From NCBI GenBank assembly GCA_035235625.1, contig CP141143.1:41339178-41403177 (forward strand): DNA of 64,000 bases. The letters are read 5' to 3'. How positions within the stretch are numbered: position 1 is the stretch's first letter; each line of letters opens with the position of its first letter. This document shows positions 47,817 through 58,840 of this stretch, piece by piece. The position numbers and the translations under genes are program-made. The notes beneath the pieces are model-generated. The model was not told the origin of the DNA. It did no database searches and saw nothing but the letters and a program-made list of their open reading frames with translations. Origin of the DNA: Saururus chinensis. Taxonomy: Eukaryota; Streptophyta; Magnoliopsida; Piperales; Saururaceae.

Positions 47817-48811
47817 ATTATGATGAGAATGAAATTATGTGGATTATGCACTATGATGCAGTCTTAGGTGATGTGTATGCGTGATCAGAAAATGATGCAC
47901 CATGTAAATCTTTGATCTGAATGACTATATTGCTATGCTATCGTATTTTCAATGTTGCTAGTGATATTAAAAATCATTGCTGAGTTTGTTAAACTCACCC
48001 CTCTTTCTTGTGTTTTATTTTGGGGCTGCGTGGTGCGACACGCAGACGGACAGGATCTCCTCTTTGAGGAAAGGTTGGAGATGACTTGGATGTAATCGTG
48101 GAGATCGTTGTGTGACATATTTTCCTTTGGTGTTATGCTTTATGTTTAGAACCTTTGTGTAGGGTTTTTTGTTGTTTTGGATTTATGTCACATTTTACAG
48201 TTGTGATGCTTATGACTTATTTTGAGCCAGTGTGGGCTTTAGTTAACTAAGCATGTGGGTTTGAGACTAGTTGTTTACTTTGTGATAAGCAACTCTCTTT
48301 CTTTCCTTCTTATTTACTCTTGCTCAAAGGATTGTGCGTACTCCGTAATTCTGTTAATCACCCGTGGTTAGGGTTAAGTCTTCTGCTAGATTGTTTCTCA
48401 ATTTCCCTTTGTCGCCCCCGCGTGCTTGACCGGCCCTTGGACCGGGTTCGGCTTGGGTCGGGCATCGCCGGGGCGTGACATAAGTTATATCCCTCTCCCA
48501 ATACTCCCGACCACGAGGAGAATAGAATTGTGCTGAGTACACATTTTTGTAAGAGGTAGATGTGTAACAAAGTCCTACTGTATAGGCTCCCGCCGCTTTC
48601 CCCACACGGCAATAAGATGCGAGCAAGGATACAAATAGACTTGAGGGATATTGCATGTACAAGTATGAACCCTCGCATTCACCACAACCTTCCGACCACG
48701 AATTAACATCACTTCATAGTCGTTGTTGTTGATCCTATTAACTATATACTCCCTAAATTTTCTTGTTTGTTCTCTAATTATCACTTCCACTCTGGGAGTA
48801 TATGGGGTGGC

Positions 48812-50244
48812 TAATAAGTATGAAATATATATCTATTTTATATGCCTTTTTACCTTATTTGCTAGTATAGATTAGGTTAATTAAGATTTAGTTATAGTTT
48901 ATTTATATTAAGATAGAAATTAGTATTTTAGTTTAATTATTAATAATTTTATAGTTATTAGTAGTTTAGATATGTATTTGAACAAAGTTGGGATTTTAAG
49001 TACATTATACATGTCTAAAGGATGATATTTTATGTTTTGTAGGTAAAGTGCACTTATCAAGGTACTTGGATGATCTTTGAAATAATTAACAATATTCTTG
49101 ACATGCTTTAAAATGATTTGGACAACTTTTCGGAGTTATAAAGGAGTTAGAAATTAATATGGACATGAAGAAAAGCTTAATGAACAGAATATGGACTGTC
49201 CAGAAAAAACTGTCCAGATTGCAGAAACACTGTAGCCATTCGAATGGGGTCACTTACCGTTAGAACGGGATAATGTGATTTTGAAGAAAAACTCAGTATA
49301 AGCATTCGAACGGGCATGCAGGGCGTTCGAACGGCATAACGTGCAGTTTCCTAGTTTTAGCAAATTTTTAATCCTTTTCATATTGGACTTCTTCCTACGG
49401 ATCTTATACCTATAAAAAGACATATTTGGCTTGAAACCAGGGGATTCCAGTAGATTTTATGAAGAGAAAATGGAAGAAGAAGATGGAAGAGAACTCAAAG
49501 CTTTTAATGGAGATTCAAGTGCTTTCTTCTATAATGGAAGGCTAGACTTTTCTTTTACTTAGGAGTTGATAAAGCTATAGATAAGTTTCAGTTTCTTTTC
49601 TTTTAATTTAGATCTCAGTTGTGAATGATGACAATTGTATGATAAAGATTTCCTTTTTAATGGAAGAGCTTTTCATGTTTATTCAAGTCTATGTTGATTT
49701 ATTGTCTTGTAGATGATAGATTGATGTGGTTTTGATATTTTCATCAATTCTATTTTCTGTGATTTAGATGATATGGTCATACAATAGTTTTAATGTTCAG
49801 ATAATTAATGACTTGGATGAGTTATACTAAGATTAGATGGGTCATGCCTATAGGTAGTTTAGTGTAGATGATTCGTGCTATTGTCAAAGATAGTTCATGC
49901 CATGGAATTTAATTAATGATTCTTTCTGAAGTAATTCTAGCTTGTAGCTGAGAATACTTGTTCATATTCACACTAGATTTAGATTAAGAGTTAAGGAATT
50001 GTTATGGTTCTATAGTGGATTCGATTTCCTAAGTAATTTCCATCATATTAATCTATTATTTTTAAACTAGTTGATTTCTTTCCTTTACTTAATTAAAGTT
50101 TAAGTTTATTTTAGTTTTCAATCAGCAAATTCCTCTTTAGATTTAGTGACAATCCATCCGTCCTTGAGGTTCGACAACCCTTAAATACTTATCCTAGTGC
50201 AATTACCTTGTACACTTGCAAAGGGTAAAAATTATAAACAATCA
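48812..50244 (+). mobile_element. 1433-bp solo LTR (Tat/Athila-like gypsy), target duplication GTGGC, inside the MULE transposase
   Basis: GTGGC at 48807-48811 and 50245-50249 brackets the insert exactly where transposase coding stops (after SAMATD) and resumes (before TPRVEVII). It starts TAATAAG (TG start presumably mutated) and ends ACAATCA. TATAAAAAGA at 49411-49420 suits an LTR promoter. The end (GAGGTTCGACAACCC, TACACTTGCAAAGGGTAAAA) resembles Tat/Athila LTR ends. TTCGAA-centred motifs lie at 49235, 49302 and 49323. Confidence 0.85.
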
Positions 50245-51729
50245 GTGGCCATGGCAGATGTGGTAGAAGATCGTTTAATGAAAAATTTTACTACCTGATA
50301 AAAAGTAGTTGACACTAAAGCCTACACGGGTAATCTTCGTGCCCCCTTCAAGACGCTATTTAAACTTTTAGCCATATTTGTAGTCGTCATGCCAAATCTC
50401 CTAAAACCATTGTGAGCAAGAGACCATTGTGTAGGATGCAATTCTCCACCTAAGAGGAGATGCTTTGCCTTAGGACCCTCTTGACCAATCAAGTCCATTT
50501 TAGCATCAAACTTTTATGTGGTAAGTGCACAAGCTGTTGTCCCAATCAAGTTCGTCAGTGTATCATTTTTAAACTCCTTAAAATTTGCCTTTATGTGACA
50601 GATTCAATAACGATGGTAGTACATAGGCTCAAAAAGAACCTTAGAAGCCCCTTATGTTGATTTGAAATAACTACGATATTTGGCAAGCCCATCAGTGCAT
50701 GATCCCTCAGTTCACTTAAGAACCACTTCCAATTGTCTCCATCTTCCTTTCCAACTAACCTGAATGCTATAGGAAATAAACCACTGTTTACACCAATCAC
50801 CAGGATGAAATGTCGAAACCCCACTATAGATAGCCTAAATGCCCGAAATAACCGCTTAAATCTCCTACACATGCCACCATCTGGCCAAGTTACTTCATCA
50901 TACTCTAAGTTGTAGTAGGTGTCGGGACTCATTTCTTGCATTGCACTGAGGTACATTGACAACAATTTGTATGATTCCACCCAATCCCTATAAATGGCCT
51001 TTATAGCCATATTCCTTGTTGCCCATGCTTTCTTATAAAATATGTCAACATGAAACCTCTCCTTCATTCTTCGAATAATATCACCTAGTGTGAGAGTTAG
51101 TTCAGCTTAGATAGCGAGCATTATGACCTTGAAAATAAATGATGCACTGCACTGCCTATGATCTGTGCTAAGCTGGGCATTCTGACATGTGTGGTCACCT
51201 CTGTATGTCTTCAATTTAAGGTACCCTCCACCCCTTTTTATTGAGCCTTGAACTCTCCAAGGGCAAGTACTATCAATGCACTTTATTGTATACTCTAACA
51301 AATTTGTGCGTACAACTTTGTATTCGACATGATTTTTAATGGAAAACTCCTGCAAGGCTATAACAAATGCTTCTTTATTCTCAAAGATGCAGCCAACATA
51401 TAACTCATCTTCATTTTGTTGGTCCATATCCATGGCAGAATTAACTGCCACATCTATCTCCTCATCTGTGATATGTGCATAGAGAAGTTATCTTCAAAGT
51501 TTGGCGGCTCTTCATCATCCACATTCATATCATTTGTGGCAATTGCATTATCTACCACATCATCCCCCTTGTCATCAACCATCTGTTGAGTGCTTTCTTC
51601 ACCTTTGACCCCTTCTTCGTTCATGTCAGAATCTTCTTTACTTGCTTCGCCAATATTATCTTTTCCTTCATTGGCCTCATTTCCATCTATATCTTCATTG
51701 TGGACATAAGCACCCCTACAAATGAACAT

Positions 51730-52080
51730 TGCATATGTATTAAATTGTATATGACTTAACCTCTTCTTTAAAGCCTAAAAATATTATATTCATTTATGAA
51801 TATATATTTCACCTTTGATTAGATAGTCTAGCATCAGTATGTCCAACACCTGTGTAGGGGTAATGAATGCCTATTGAACTTTGAGTTCCATACCAAACTC
51901 AAAATCTCTTATGTACACGGTCAATGGAGGACGGAAGCTGGTCAGCGGTGCTCAAATGAGATAAACGGCGGAGCACAGCGGCAGGGCGGAGGATGGGAAC
52001 TAGAGGTAGAGGATGAACTAATGCATGGAAGAGTGGAGAGACGCGAACTAGAGGCGAAGGTGGAGTGGGGCATAAAAAGA
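51730..52080. other. MULE spacer between transposase and right inverted repeat
   Basis: No gene. It should hold the transposase promoter. The 70-codon frame at 51874-52086 is not supported. Confidence 0.4.
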
Positions 52081-52082
52081 AT

Positions 52083-52434
52083 GTGATTCCATCCTTTAAA
52101 AGGACAAAATCAACTTAAGTTTATTTCGTCCTTTAAAAGAACGGAATCTACTTAGATGGTCAACTCGATATGCTGAATTTGTGAAGTGTAGCGATTTTGT
52201 CCTTTAGAAGGACAAAAGTCGCCTTAACAACTTAATGTTTTTAACCAGGTTTTGTCCTTTGGAAGGATGAAATCAACTTAAACTTAATTTTGTCATTCTA
52301 AAGGACAAAATCACGTAAATTTTTTTTATAAAAGCCATGCATACGTGGCAAAAAGCAACACCACTTTTGGGAAATATTTCCCAAAGTGGGTTGATTTGGT
52401 AAAAAAATTAAATTATTATTTAAATAATTTTCGC
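52083..52434 (-). repeat. Right terminal inverted repeat of the MULE
   Basis: The reverse complement matches the left end over its outer ~130 bases. The inner part has palindromic units such as GATTCCATCCTTTAAAAGGA (52085) and GTCCTTTAGAAGGACAAAA (52199). Confidence 0.85.
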
Positions 52435-52581
52435 ATAACACAACCAATATATATATATAGTTATTCAGACATATTTTTTTGTCCTATATTACTTCTTTAC
52501 CCTAGTCCTTTTATTAAAATATCTCATTTACCCCCATCTTCTCATCTTTTTTCCCCTATCTTCCTCCTCTCTTTCTTCTAA

Positions 52582-52916
52582 GGCTCTAGCCAACACCGCT
52601 ATAGCACCAGCAGCCAAAGGCCGGCTGGACGTATCTAGCTTGTGCATGCGGCCAGTGCATTGTTGTGACCAACTTTCGCTACAGCCAACCTATGCGCAAG
52701 GCTAGATTTGACCGGGGCCAACCTGTGCATGCGACTAGCACGCTGCGGCTCACATGTGCATACAACTAGATCTGTCCACGTGCAATAGGTGTGGCCAACA
52801 TGCATTCAAGGCCAAATCTGGTCGCAAGTATGAGCAGCCAATGCACCACGGTAGCCAGATCTAGTCGAGGCGTGCCTATGCACATAGCCAGAATGCCGAA
52901 GCCATAGTTGTTGCCG
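52582..52916 (+). repeat. Direct repeat R, copy 1 (partner at 57607-57922)
   Basis: Begins GGCTCTAGCCAACACC and ends GAAGCCATAGTTGTTGCCG. It is GC-rich with many (C/T)GGCCA words. It ends exactly where the TRIM-like LTR starts, while copy 2 continues, so copy 1 is cut there. Confidence 0.75.
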
Positions 52917-53043
52917 TGTCACAAACATGCCCCTTGGGTAGCCGACCATGCGGTACTTGTCAGCTTGAGGCCCACAAAATAAGCCTTTGTTTGGGACCAA
53001 TAGGATGCCTTGCACGGATGCATTGCGCAAATCACTTGCGGGC

Positions 53044-56000
53044 TATAACATCCGAGAATTTTCTAAATTTCTAAAGTCAACTACATAAAAATTAGTGTAA
53101 TCGTGGTAATAACTCGATCATAGGTTATAAATGGTGGGTGAGACCTTTACGGATGGAAAGTAGACAGAAAGAGCTTCGAAACACTACTAAGAACACACAA
53201 ATCGGAGTTCGAATGAGGGAGATACGACTGTTCGAAGTTATATATAAAATGCAGGGGCCATTTACCTAAATTAGACATGTAAATTATCTATTTAAGTCAC
53301 TAAATGGGCCCGATTAAATTTTGTTGTGAAATTATGTTTTAGGGGCCCAATTAGGTGGCCTAAGTGGGGAGGTTTGGCCTAACTTTTTAAGAGAATAGAA
53401 ACCCTCATTCCAATATCTATAAAAAAGCTAATTAGAGCTTTTAAGAAGGGGGTTGACTTTGGCAAGAAGAGAGGGGAAGCCGTTGGAGAAGATGAAGGGT
53501 GTTGACGACTTAGGAGGAGCATGCACAATGGTCAAAGGCCGAAAGGTAAGATTACAGATTAAATATAATTCTTTGTTGTTAAATTAGTGTAAGTTAGTAT
53601 GTAATTTTTATTAGAACTTTGATTAATTGAACAAAGAAAGAGGGTCGAGGGAGAAGATTGTAGCGGACAAGCATAGCCTCGGCCTGTAATCGTCAGCTGG
53701 CAGCCACCGGAATCGTCCCAGCTAACACACTTTGCGGCCGTCCAGAGGGGAAAGGAATGGCGTACAAGACACCATCTTCTCTCCCATCTTCCTCTGCTAC
53801 GACTTTTACAAGTCGAGGCTGTGGTTAGATCCTGCCGGAAGAACTGGAGGTGAGGCGGACGTCTTTTCCTCTCTTCGCTGTGTAGAAACACGGTAGTGAC
53901 AGCGTTTGTTGGTGCTTTGTGGAGTTTGTTGTGTGTCCAGAACCGCCGCGTCTCCATGGTCAGGGTTGGCGTGTCTTGGTGGAGCCGGGGTGAGGCTAGC
54001 CGCTAGAGCTATGTCCTCCAGCAACCAATCTGCAGGCGAGATGGGGCGCCTTCAGTGGTTGGAAGCCATCCAACCACTACTGGACTTCCGCCCTAAGGCT
54101 GAACATGTTTGGAATATTCCAAGACCAGAATCTGGTAACTCCGGTGATTTTGGTATCGATCCAACAGGGGGCACCGGAGGTCTGCGAAAAACAGACTCGT
54201 CTCCTGTCTACACGAGGCAGACGACTACTGGACCAGGAAATTATTTCTGGTCCGGTTCAGTAAAAGAAAAGAAAAAGAAGGGTAGTGAACCAGGTTTGGT
54301 TCATGGGGGTAAAAATGTCAAAATAATTTTAAAAAATTACTTATAAACCACTTACCCAAACTTAAGGGCTCAGTTCAGGGGACTATGAGTTGATTTAAAA
54401 TTTTTAAAAATTCTCAGTAATATTTTAATGGGTAAAATAAATATATACTAAACTAATTATTAATCAGCAATCCCATGGAGTTAGTAATTGACCATTTTGG
54501 CCCTTGGGTTAATCGTAAACTATTAAGTCAACTAAGGTCGGTTCAAAGGGTTCTCGACCCTGTCACATGTTAGGAAAATTACACCGAATCAAAGAAGTCA
54601 AGTAGTACCATTGACCCCAATTTTAGATCATTTGGATGTCAATAAGGTTTTTAACAAAATGACAAAAATACCCCTATGAGCAAATAGCCCACATTAGTGT
54701 GTATGGAAGCGCTAGTCGATTTGAGAGGGCAGCCTTGGGAGAGAACAATGACTTAAAATTAGTAGATGGGAAGTGAGATGACCAAAGTAACCAAAGGGAG
54801 GGTACCTTACCTCAGTGGTAAAATTACCCTAACGCCCTTAGCAGCAATATATTCTATTTTGCCGAATCATATAACCTAGATGACCAAACGTTAGGGTACT
54901 CTAGAATGAACTTAAATGGATTCAAAAGGAAGGGGTGTGACTTGTAAGTGACACGAAGACCTTGATAGGTCACAGTGTCATGGGAAACAAGGGGAATAAC
55001 TCTAGTTCTTATGGTTTAGGGTAGTGTATTACACGTGTCCGCAACACAGTGCAGAAATCTACTAGGGTATTATATACATAACTCGTGTGATGCGTTAGAG
55101 TTATTTACACTCTCAGGCTTGAATTTGCTGAGCCCTAACCTTACAAATAAGTGCAATGGGCCTCTATTTGTTATTACTATTTATTTATGCACTTGTGTGA
55201 CTGCATGTTATTTATGTTGCTTAATTTGCTACATGCTTTCATTATTGATACGTTAAGTTATATCGATAACTTAAGGTTAACGAAGATTAATCAAGAGATT
55301 TGGTTGTCATTGGATTAGGAGGAGAACATTTAATCAAAATAAAAACTAAAATACCTTCAATAGGGTTTGAGACCTGTTCATGGAGTGAACAGGGCCATTA
55401 CATAGAATTTTACCTTAGTTAATGAACCGAGGGTGGATATGGGATGTTCTATGAGTCATAGCTCAGTGGATGAACTATTTATTCCACTGAGCTATTTATT
55501 GGGCCGATTCATAATGTGAAGAGGACCCAAATGGTTGGACGAATACTTGACTAGATGAAAATAATCTAGTCTAAGTTTTGAGTGTTTGGGGGAGGCAATG
55601 GTCATAAAGGCCTAAGGCTTCTATAGATACATTAGTAATGTCTTAGAAAACATTTTCTCCATGAGTTGGGATGGTGGAGATTGTGATACGCTTTCTTCAC
55701 TGCCATGATGGTTTGGGTATTGGCCAGAGAGGTCTCTACCACGGGTTTCCCACATGTCTTCCTAGGACCATATAGTACGTACAAAAAGCGGAGTTGTATG
55801 AGCATCATGGAAGGCTTGTGCTTCTCGTCAATCTATGTCCATGAGAACAATTGGGATCCTCTTCTCCAAATTCATGGCAGGCTATTGAGAGCCCTGGGAT
55901 TTGGGTCAAGCTACTGTTAAGTAGTCTACTCCAATAATGGAGTCCTACATCTAGAGATTTCTTTGAGAGTCGAGTTATCTCTGGGCGAATACATATTCGA

Positions 56001-56709
56001 TAGTAATAGTTATTGAACAAGGGTTGTGATATAATTAATAACATTGTTTGATATTGCTTCTTTAATTAAACAAGTAGAATAATTAAAGGACTTGCATAAA
56101 ATGTAGGTTGATTGAAACTACTTAAGCATTGCATGTGTGATACTATGCTTCTTAGGATAGTGAAGTTTTAGGTAGAACTATGTCTGGATCCGATCTTATT
56201 AAAAATATTAGAGATGTTGTCTGATGAGTACGTAGGAAACTAACATAGGTGATATTGGCCTGATCCGAAAAACATTAATAAAACCTTTTTATTCTTTGGA
56301 AGCTCTACTCCTGAAGGTGGATAAGTTCCAATGTTGTTGTTGTTGTTTGATTTGGTTGGTTGCAAATTCTCCAGGCGACAACAAGTGAGACCAAGATTGA
56401 CGAACACATGATGAAACTCTTCATTTTTTCAACTCTGGTACATAAGGGTATCTTTGGCATGAGAATCAACTTAGTTATTTATTTTCAGACGGATAACAGA
56501 CTTGTACTTTGAAGCATGCATTGTTCTTATTGAATTTTGAGACATGTAATAATATTATATGATTTGATATTCGTAATTGTGAACCCTAGTTATCATGACC
56601 TGGATATATAATCGAATGGTTTATTTTGTATTTAAGAAAGAAAGAAAAATTCTTGTGATTTACAGTTCATGCTACTTTAAAAAACCTTTTAAAAATTTGG
56701 GTCGTGACA
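53044..56709 (+). mobile_element. Solo LTR, family A copy 2 (3666 bp), target duplication CGGGC
   Basis: Starts TATAACATCCGAGAATTTTC and ends TTTGGGTCGTGACA. CGGGC flanks both sides (53039-53043, 56710-56714). Removing the insert and one CGGGC restores the CACTT..CGGGC.CTCATGCAAAGC sequence of the second TRIM LTR at 57248-57268, which proves the insertion site. TATA box CTATAAAAAAG at 53418-53428. The 146-codon frame at 53906-54346 shows no domain. No second LTR or retrotransposon domains. Confidence 0.9.
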
Positions 56710-57114
56710 CGGGCGCTCATGCAAAGCAAAAAGTTAAGGGGCAAAAAGCGAGTCACATTGCAAGGAAACGAATGAACACAAGCATGGAGCATGGATGCAT
56801 TCACACTATCAACATGTTTACAAGCAATGGGTACAACAACACTATGACCAATAGCATAAGAGATTTTTTGTATATGGCTGGAGTCGCAGCCAAAGTGGCT
56901 ATACGGGCATGGTTGCACCATGAAGCATAAATAAAGAAAATACATGGAAATAAAGAAAAGTACATGTAAGTAAAGGAAAAAGAGAATTGGTAGGGTGCCC
57001 AGAACGCAGTCTGTGACATGCTTCCCGAGTCAATTTTGTGGACATCCTCGTTGACGCTTCTCCAGGAGGTATGCTTGGACTTGATCGGCGTGGTGGTTCA
57101 GAAGTTGATCTTAT

Positions 57115-57127
57115 GGCTCCAATACCA
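57115..57127 (-). promoter_or_regulatory. Primer-binding site of the TRIM-like element
   Basis: TGGTATTGGAGCC on the minus strand, two bases after the LTR end. It resembles TGGTATCAGAGCC, complementary to the 3' end of plant initiator tRNA-Met. Confidence 0.7.
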
Positions 57128-57606
57128 ACTGTCACGGATGTGCCCCTTGGGCAGCCAACCATGCGGCTCTTATAGGCTTGAGGCCCACCAAGCAAGCCTT
57201 TGTTTGGGACAAATGGGGCGCCTTGCACAGATGTGTTGCGCAAATCACTTTACGGGCACTCATGCAAAGCAAAAAGGTAGGGGCAAAAGCGAGTCATATT
57301 GCATGGAAACGAATGAACTCATGCACGGAAGATGGATGCATTCACTATCAACATGATTACAAGCAATTGGTGCAACAACACTATGACCAATAACACAACT
57401 ACTCACTCCCCCCTATATAGCATAAGAAATGTTTAATATATGGTTGGAGTGGTAACCAAAGTGGCTATGTAGGCATAGTTTCAGAATAAAGCATAAATAA
57501 AGAAAATACATGGAAATAAATAAAAATACATGTACATAAAGCAAAAAGAGAATTGGTAGGGTGCCTGGAATGCAGTCTGTGACAGTTGGAGCCCCCTCCC
57601 TTCTCA

Positions 57607-57922
57607 GGCTCTAGCCGACACTATTATAGCCACCGACATCCAAAGCCCGGCTGGCCGTAGCTGGCCTGTGCATGTGGCCACTCCATTGTTGTGACCAGAT
57701 TTGGCCGAGGCCAGCATGTGCGTGCGGCTAGATCATACAACAGTCGACCTCTGTGTGTGGCCAACGTGCTACCATTGGCCTGTTTGCACGACCAACTTAC
57801 ATTCGTGGGCAAATCTGGCCGCAACGGGGTTATGTGAATGGCTAGCGTGTCACTGTAGCCATATTTGTCTGCGGCGGGCCTATGCACGTGGACAAAACAC
57901 TGAAGCCATACTTGTCGCCAGA
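57607..57922 (+). repeat. Direct repeat R, copy 2
   Basis: Starts GGCTCTAGCCGACACT and follows copy 1 through TGTGCATG.GGCCA, CATTGTTGTGACCA, GCAAATCTGGCCGCAA and GAAGCCATACTTGTCGCC. It is clearly homologous despite many substitutions. It continues into AGAGTGGCCGCTAGAGG. Confidence 0.75.
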
Positions 57923-58250
57923 GTGGCCGCTAGAGGAGAAGGAGGTGGGGTTCATGTATTGGGGGAAGTGGGGGAAGTAAGAGCAAACTGATGGGGGAAA
58001 TATGGGGGAATGAAGTGAAAATAAATCATTTTTTCACTTTGTTGCGGTACATAGGAAAAAACGAGGGCCGGTATGAATAGATCTATTTTTTTTCCAAATA
58101 CTAGGGACTCCATGGCTCCTCATCCCTCAATATAGTTCTATTTCTAATCATACTCCCTTCATCTGGTAATTAGTGTTTGGATTGGAAAACTAAAACAAAC
58201 TAAATCTTAGTCAAAATGGTGATATGTATCTATTTGGCAAAAAACATATA
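57923..58250. other. Non-genic spacer
   Basis: A GGGGGAAGTGGGGGAAGT-like purine-rich patch at 57955-58000 and a lone CTCCCTTCATCTGGT MITE-like end near 58156. No gene. Confidence 0.35.
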
Positions 58251-58343
58251 CGGCCTGTTTGTGAGGCTACGTAAAGTGGGGAAAACACTTTCCCCACTAG
58301 CTCTCCTCCTCAGGAGAGTTGGAGGAAAAATCTATTTTTCCCT

Positions 58344-58693
58344 TGTTGTGCACGAGTGCACTAGGCTTAGTATTTACCTTTATATTTCCGTACTTTAATT
58401 ATGTTCATTAGGCTAGTTTCCCTTATGATTAGTAGATGACTATTATTTGTATTTTGGATGATTTTTAATGGGCGCACTAGTGGACCATGGGTGAACCAGG
58501 CCCACTAGTGGCACGATCCCAATGTGGGGTGCGACTCCCAATGTGGGGCATGACTCCCCATAAAGGGGTCATCTTCCTCCTTTGTGGTGATGTTTAATGA
58601 AATTCCAAAACTTCCTTTCCCTTTCTTCCAACTTCTTTCCCTTTCCCTGCATAGAACTCCTGTGTACTGATTGTGCCTACACTGGGCACAACA
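58344..58693 (+). repeat. 5' LTR of the gypsy element
   Basis: TGTTGTGCACGAGTGC to GGGCACAACA, 350 bases. It is the same length as the 3' LTR and contains tandem CCCAATGTGGGG-type words. Confidence 0.95.
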
Positions 58694-58694
58694 T

Positions 58695-58706
58695 TGGTAT
58701 CGGAGC
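58695..58706 (+). promoter_or_regulatory. Primer-binding site of the gypsy element
   Basis: TGGTATCGGAGC, one base after the LTR. It matches the initiator tRNA-Met site TGGTATCAGAGC at 11 of 12 positions. Confidence 0.9.
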
Positions 58707-58840
58707 TTTTACGATCCCCGGCCATGCTCGAGGCAAGCAAGCTGCCACGGCCCTAGAAAGTCAGCCCGAGAAAGAGGCTCTCGTCTCTGCGAACAGCCCC
58801 AAATCAGCGCTGGAGCACAGCGCACAGTGGCGAGTTAACG

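Larger units (their letters stand above)
44983..48480 (+). mobile_element. Solo LTR, family B copy 3 (3498 bp), nested in the MULE transposase
   Basis: Starts TGTAAGGACCCTCATC and ends CCGGGGCGTGACA. Flanks are TAAGG (44978-44982) and TAAGT (48481-48485). TATAAAA at 45405-45411, 422 bases in, as in copy 2. It separates the SWIM finger from the zinc knuckle of the transposase, which proves insertion into the MULE. Five to six TTCGAA-centred motifs lie at 46082-46244. No coding domains. Confidence 0.9.
44828..51729 (-). pseudogene. MURA-type MULE transposase, interrupted by two LTR insertions
   Basis: Acidic N-terminal part at 51454-51729. MuDR-type N-terminal zinc domain at 51107-51451 (LYVGCIFENKEAF, KCIDSTCPWRVQGS, YRGDHTC). 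Catalytic region at 50250-51067: FPIAFRLVGKEDGDNWKWFL, then LPNIVVISNQHKGL, and further down ANFKEFKNDTLTNLI and GMTTTNMAKSLNSVLKGARRL in a broken frame. After the insertion at 48812-50244 the gene resumes with a SWIM finger at 48575-48805 (ARVHTCTC, YPCSHLIAV). After the 44983-48480 insertion comes a frame-shifted zinc knuckle (GKCNK, SGHNSKSC). The SDRH-like motif reads SNQH and the usual first Asp region is missing, so catalysis is lost even apart from stops and insertions. Confidence 0.85.
42006..52434 (-). mobile_element. Mutator-like element (MULE) carrying transposase and PMD genes, with two nested LTRs
   Basis: The termini GGAGAAATTATTTAAATAAT (42006) and, reverse complemented, GCGAAAATTATTTAAATAAT (52434) begin long inverted repeats that share ACCAAATCAACC, an AAGTGGTGTTG block and GCCA.GTA.GC. 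The flanking 9-mers are ATAAGACAA (41997-42005) and ATAACACAA (52435-52443), 8 of 9 identical; a 9-bp duplication is the Mutator hallmark. Contents on the minus strand, in order: transposase N-terminal domain, catalytic region, SWIM finger, zinc knuckle, then a PMD gene. Two later insertions (44983-48480 and 48812-50244) split the transposase. Without them the element is ~5.5 kb. All genes are decayed. Confidence 0.88.
52917..57584 (-). mobile_element. TRIM-like miniature LTR retrotransposon, split by a family A solo LTR
   Basis: Two direct repeats starting TGTCAC and ending CTGTGACA lie at 52917-57018 (431 bp without the nested insert) and 57130-57584 (455 bp). They flank an interior of only 111 bp. 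Read on the minus strand, the interior starts GTTGGTATTGGAGCC (PBS for initiator tRNA-Met, 57115-57127) and ends next to a short purine-rich GACTCGGGAAGCA. There is no coding capacity, so it would need another element's enzymes. A 5-bp duplication is not found (flanks CCAAC and CGGCA on the minus strand). Confidence 0.75.

Noticed and set aside
53906-54346. 146-codon frame in family A copy 2
   Set aside because: Inside an LTR with a proven target duplication, no domain.
52917-57018. A single very long (4.1-kb) TRIM LTR
   Set aside because: The CGGGC-flanked family A LTR is a later insertion. The real repeat is ~431 bp.
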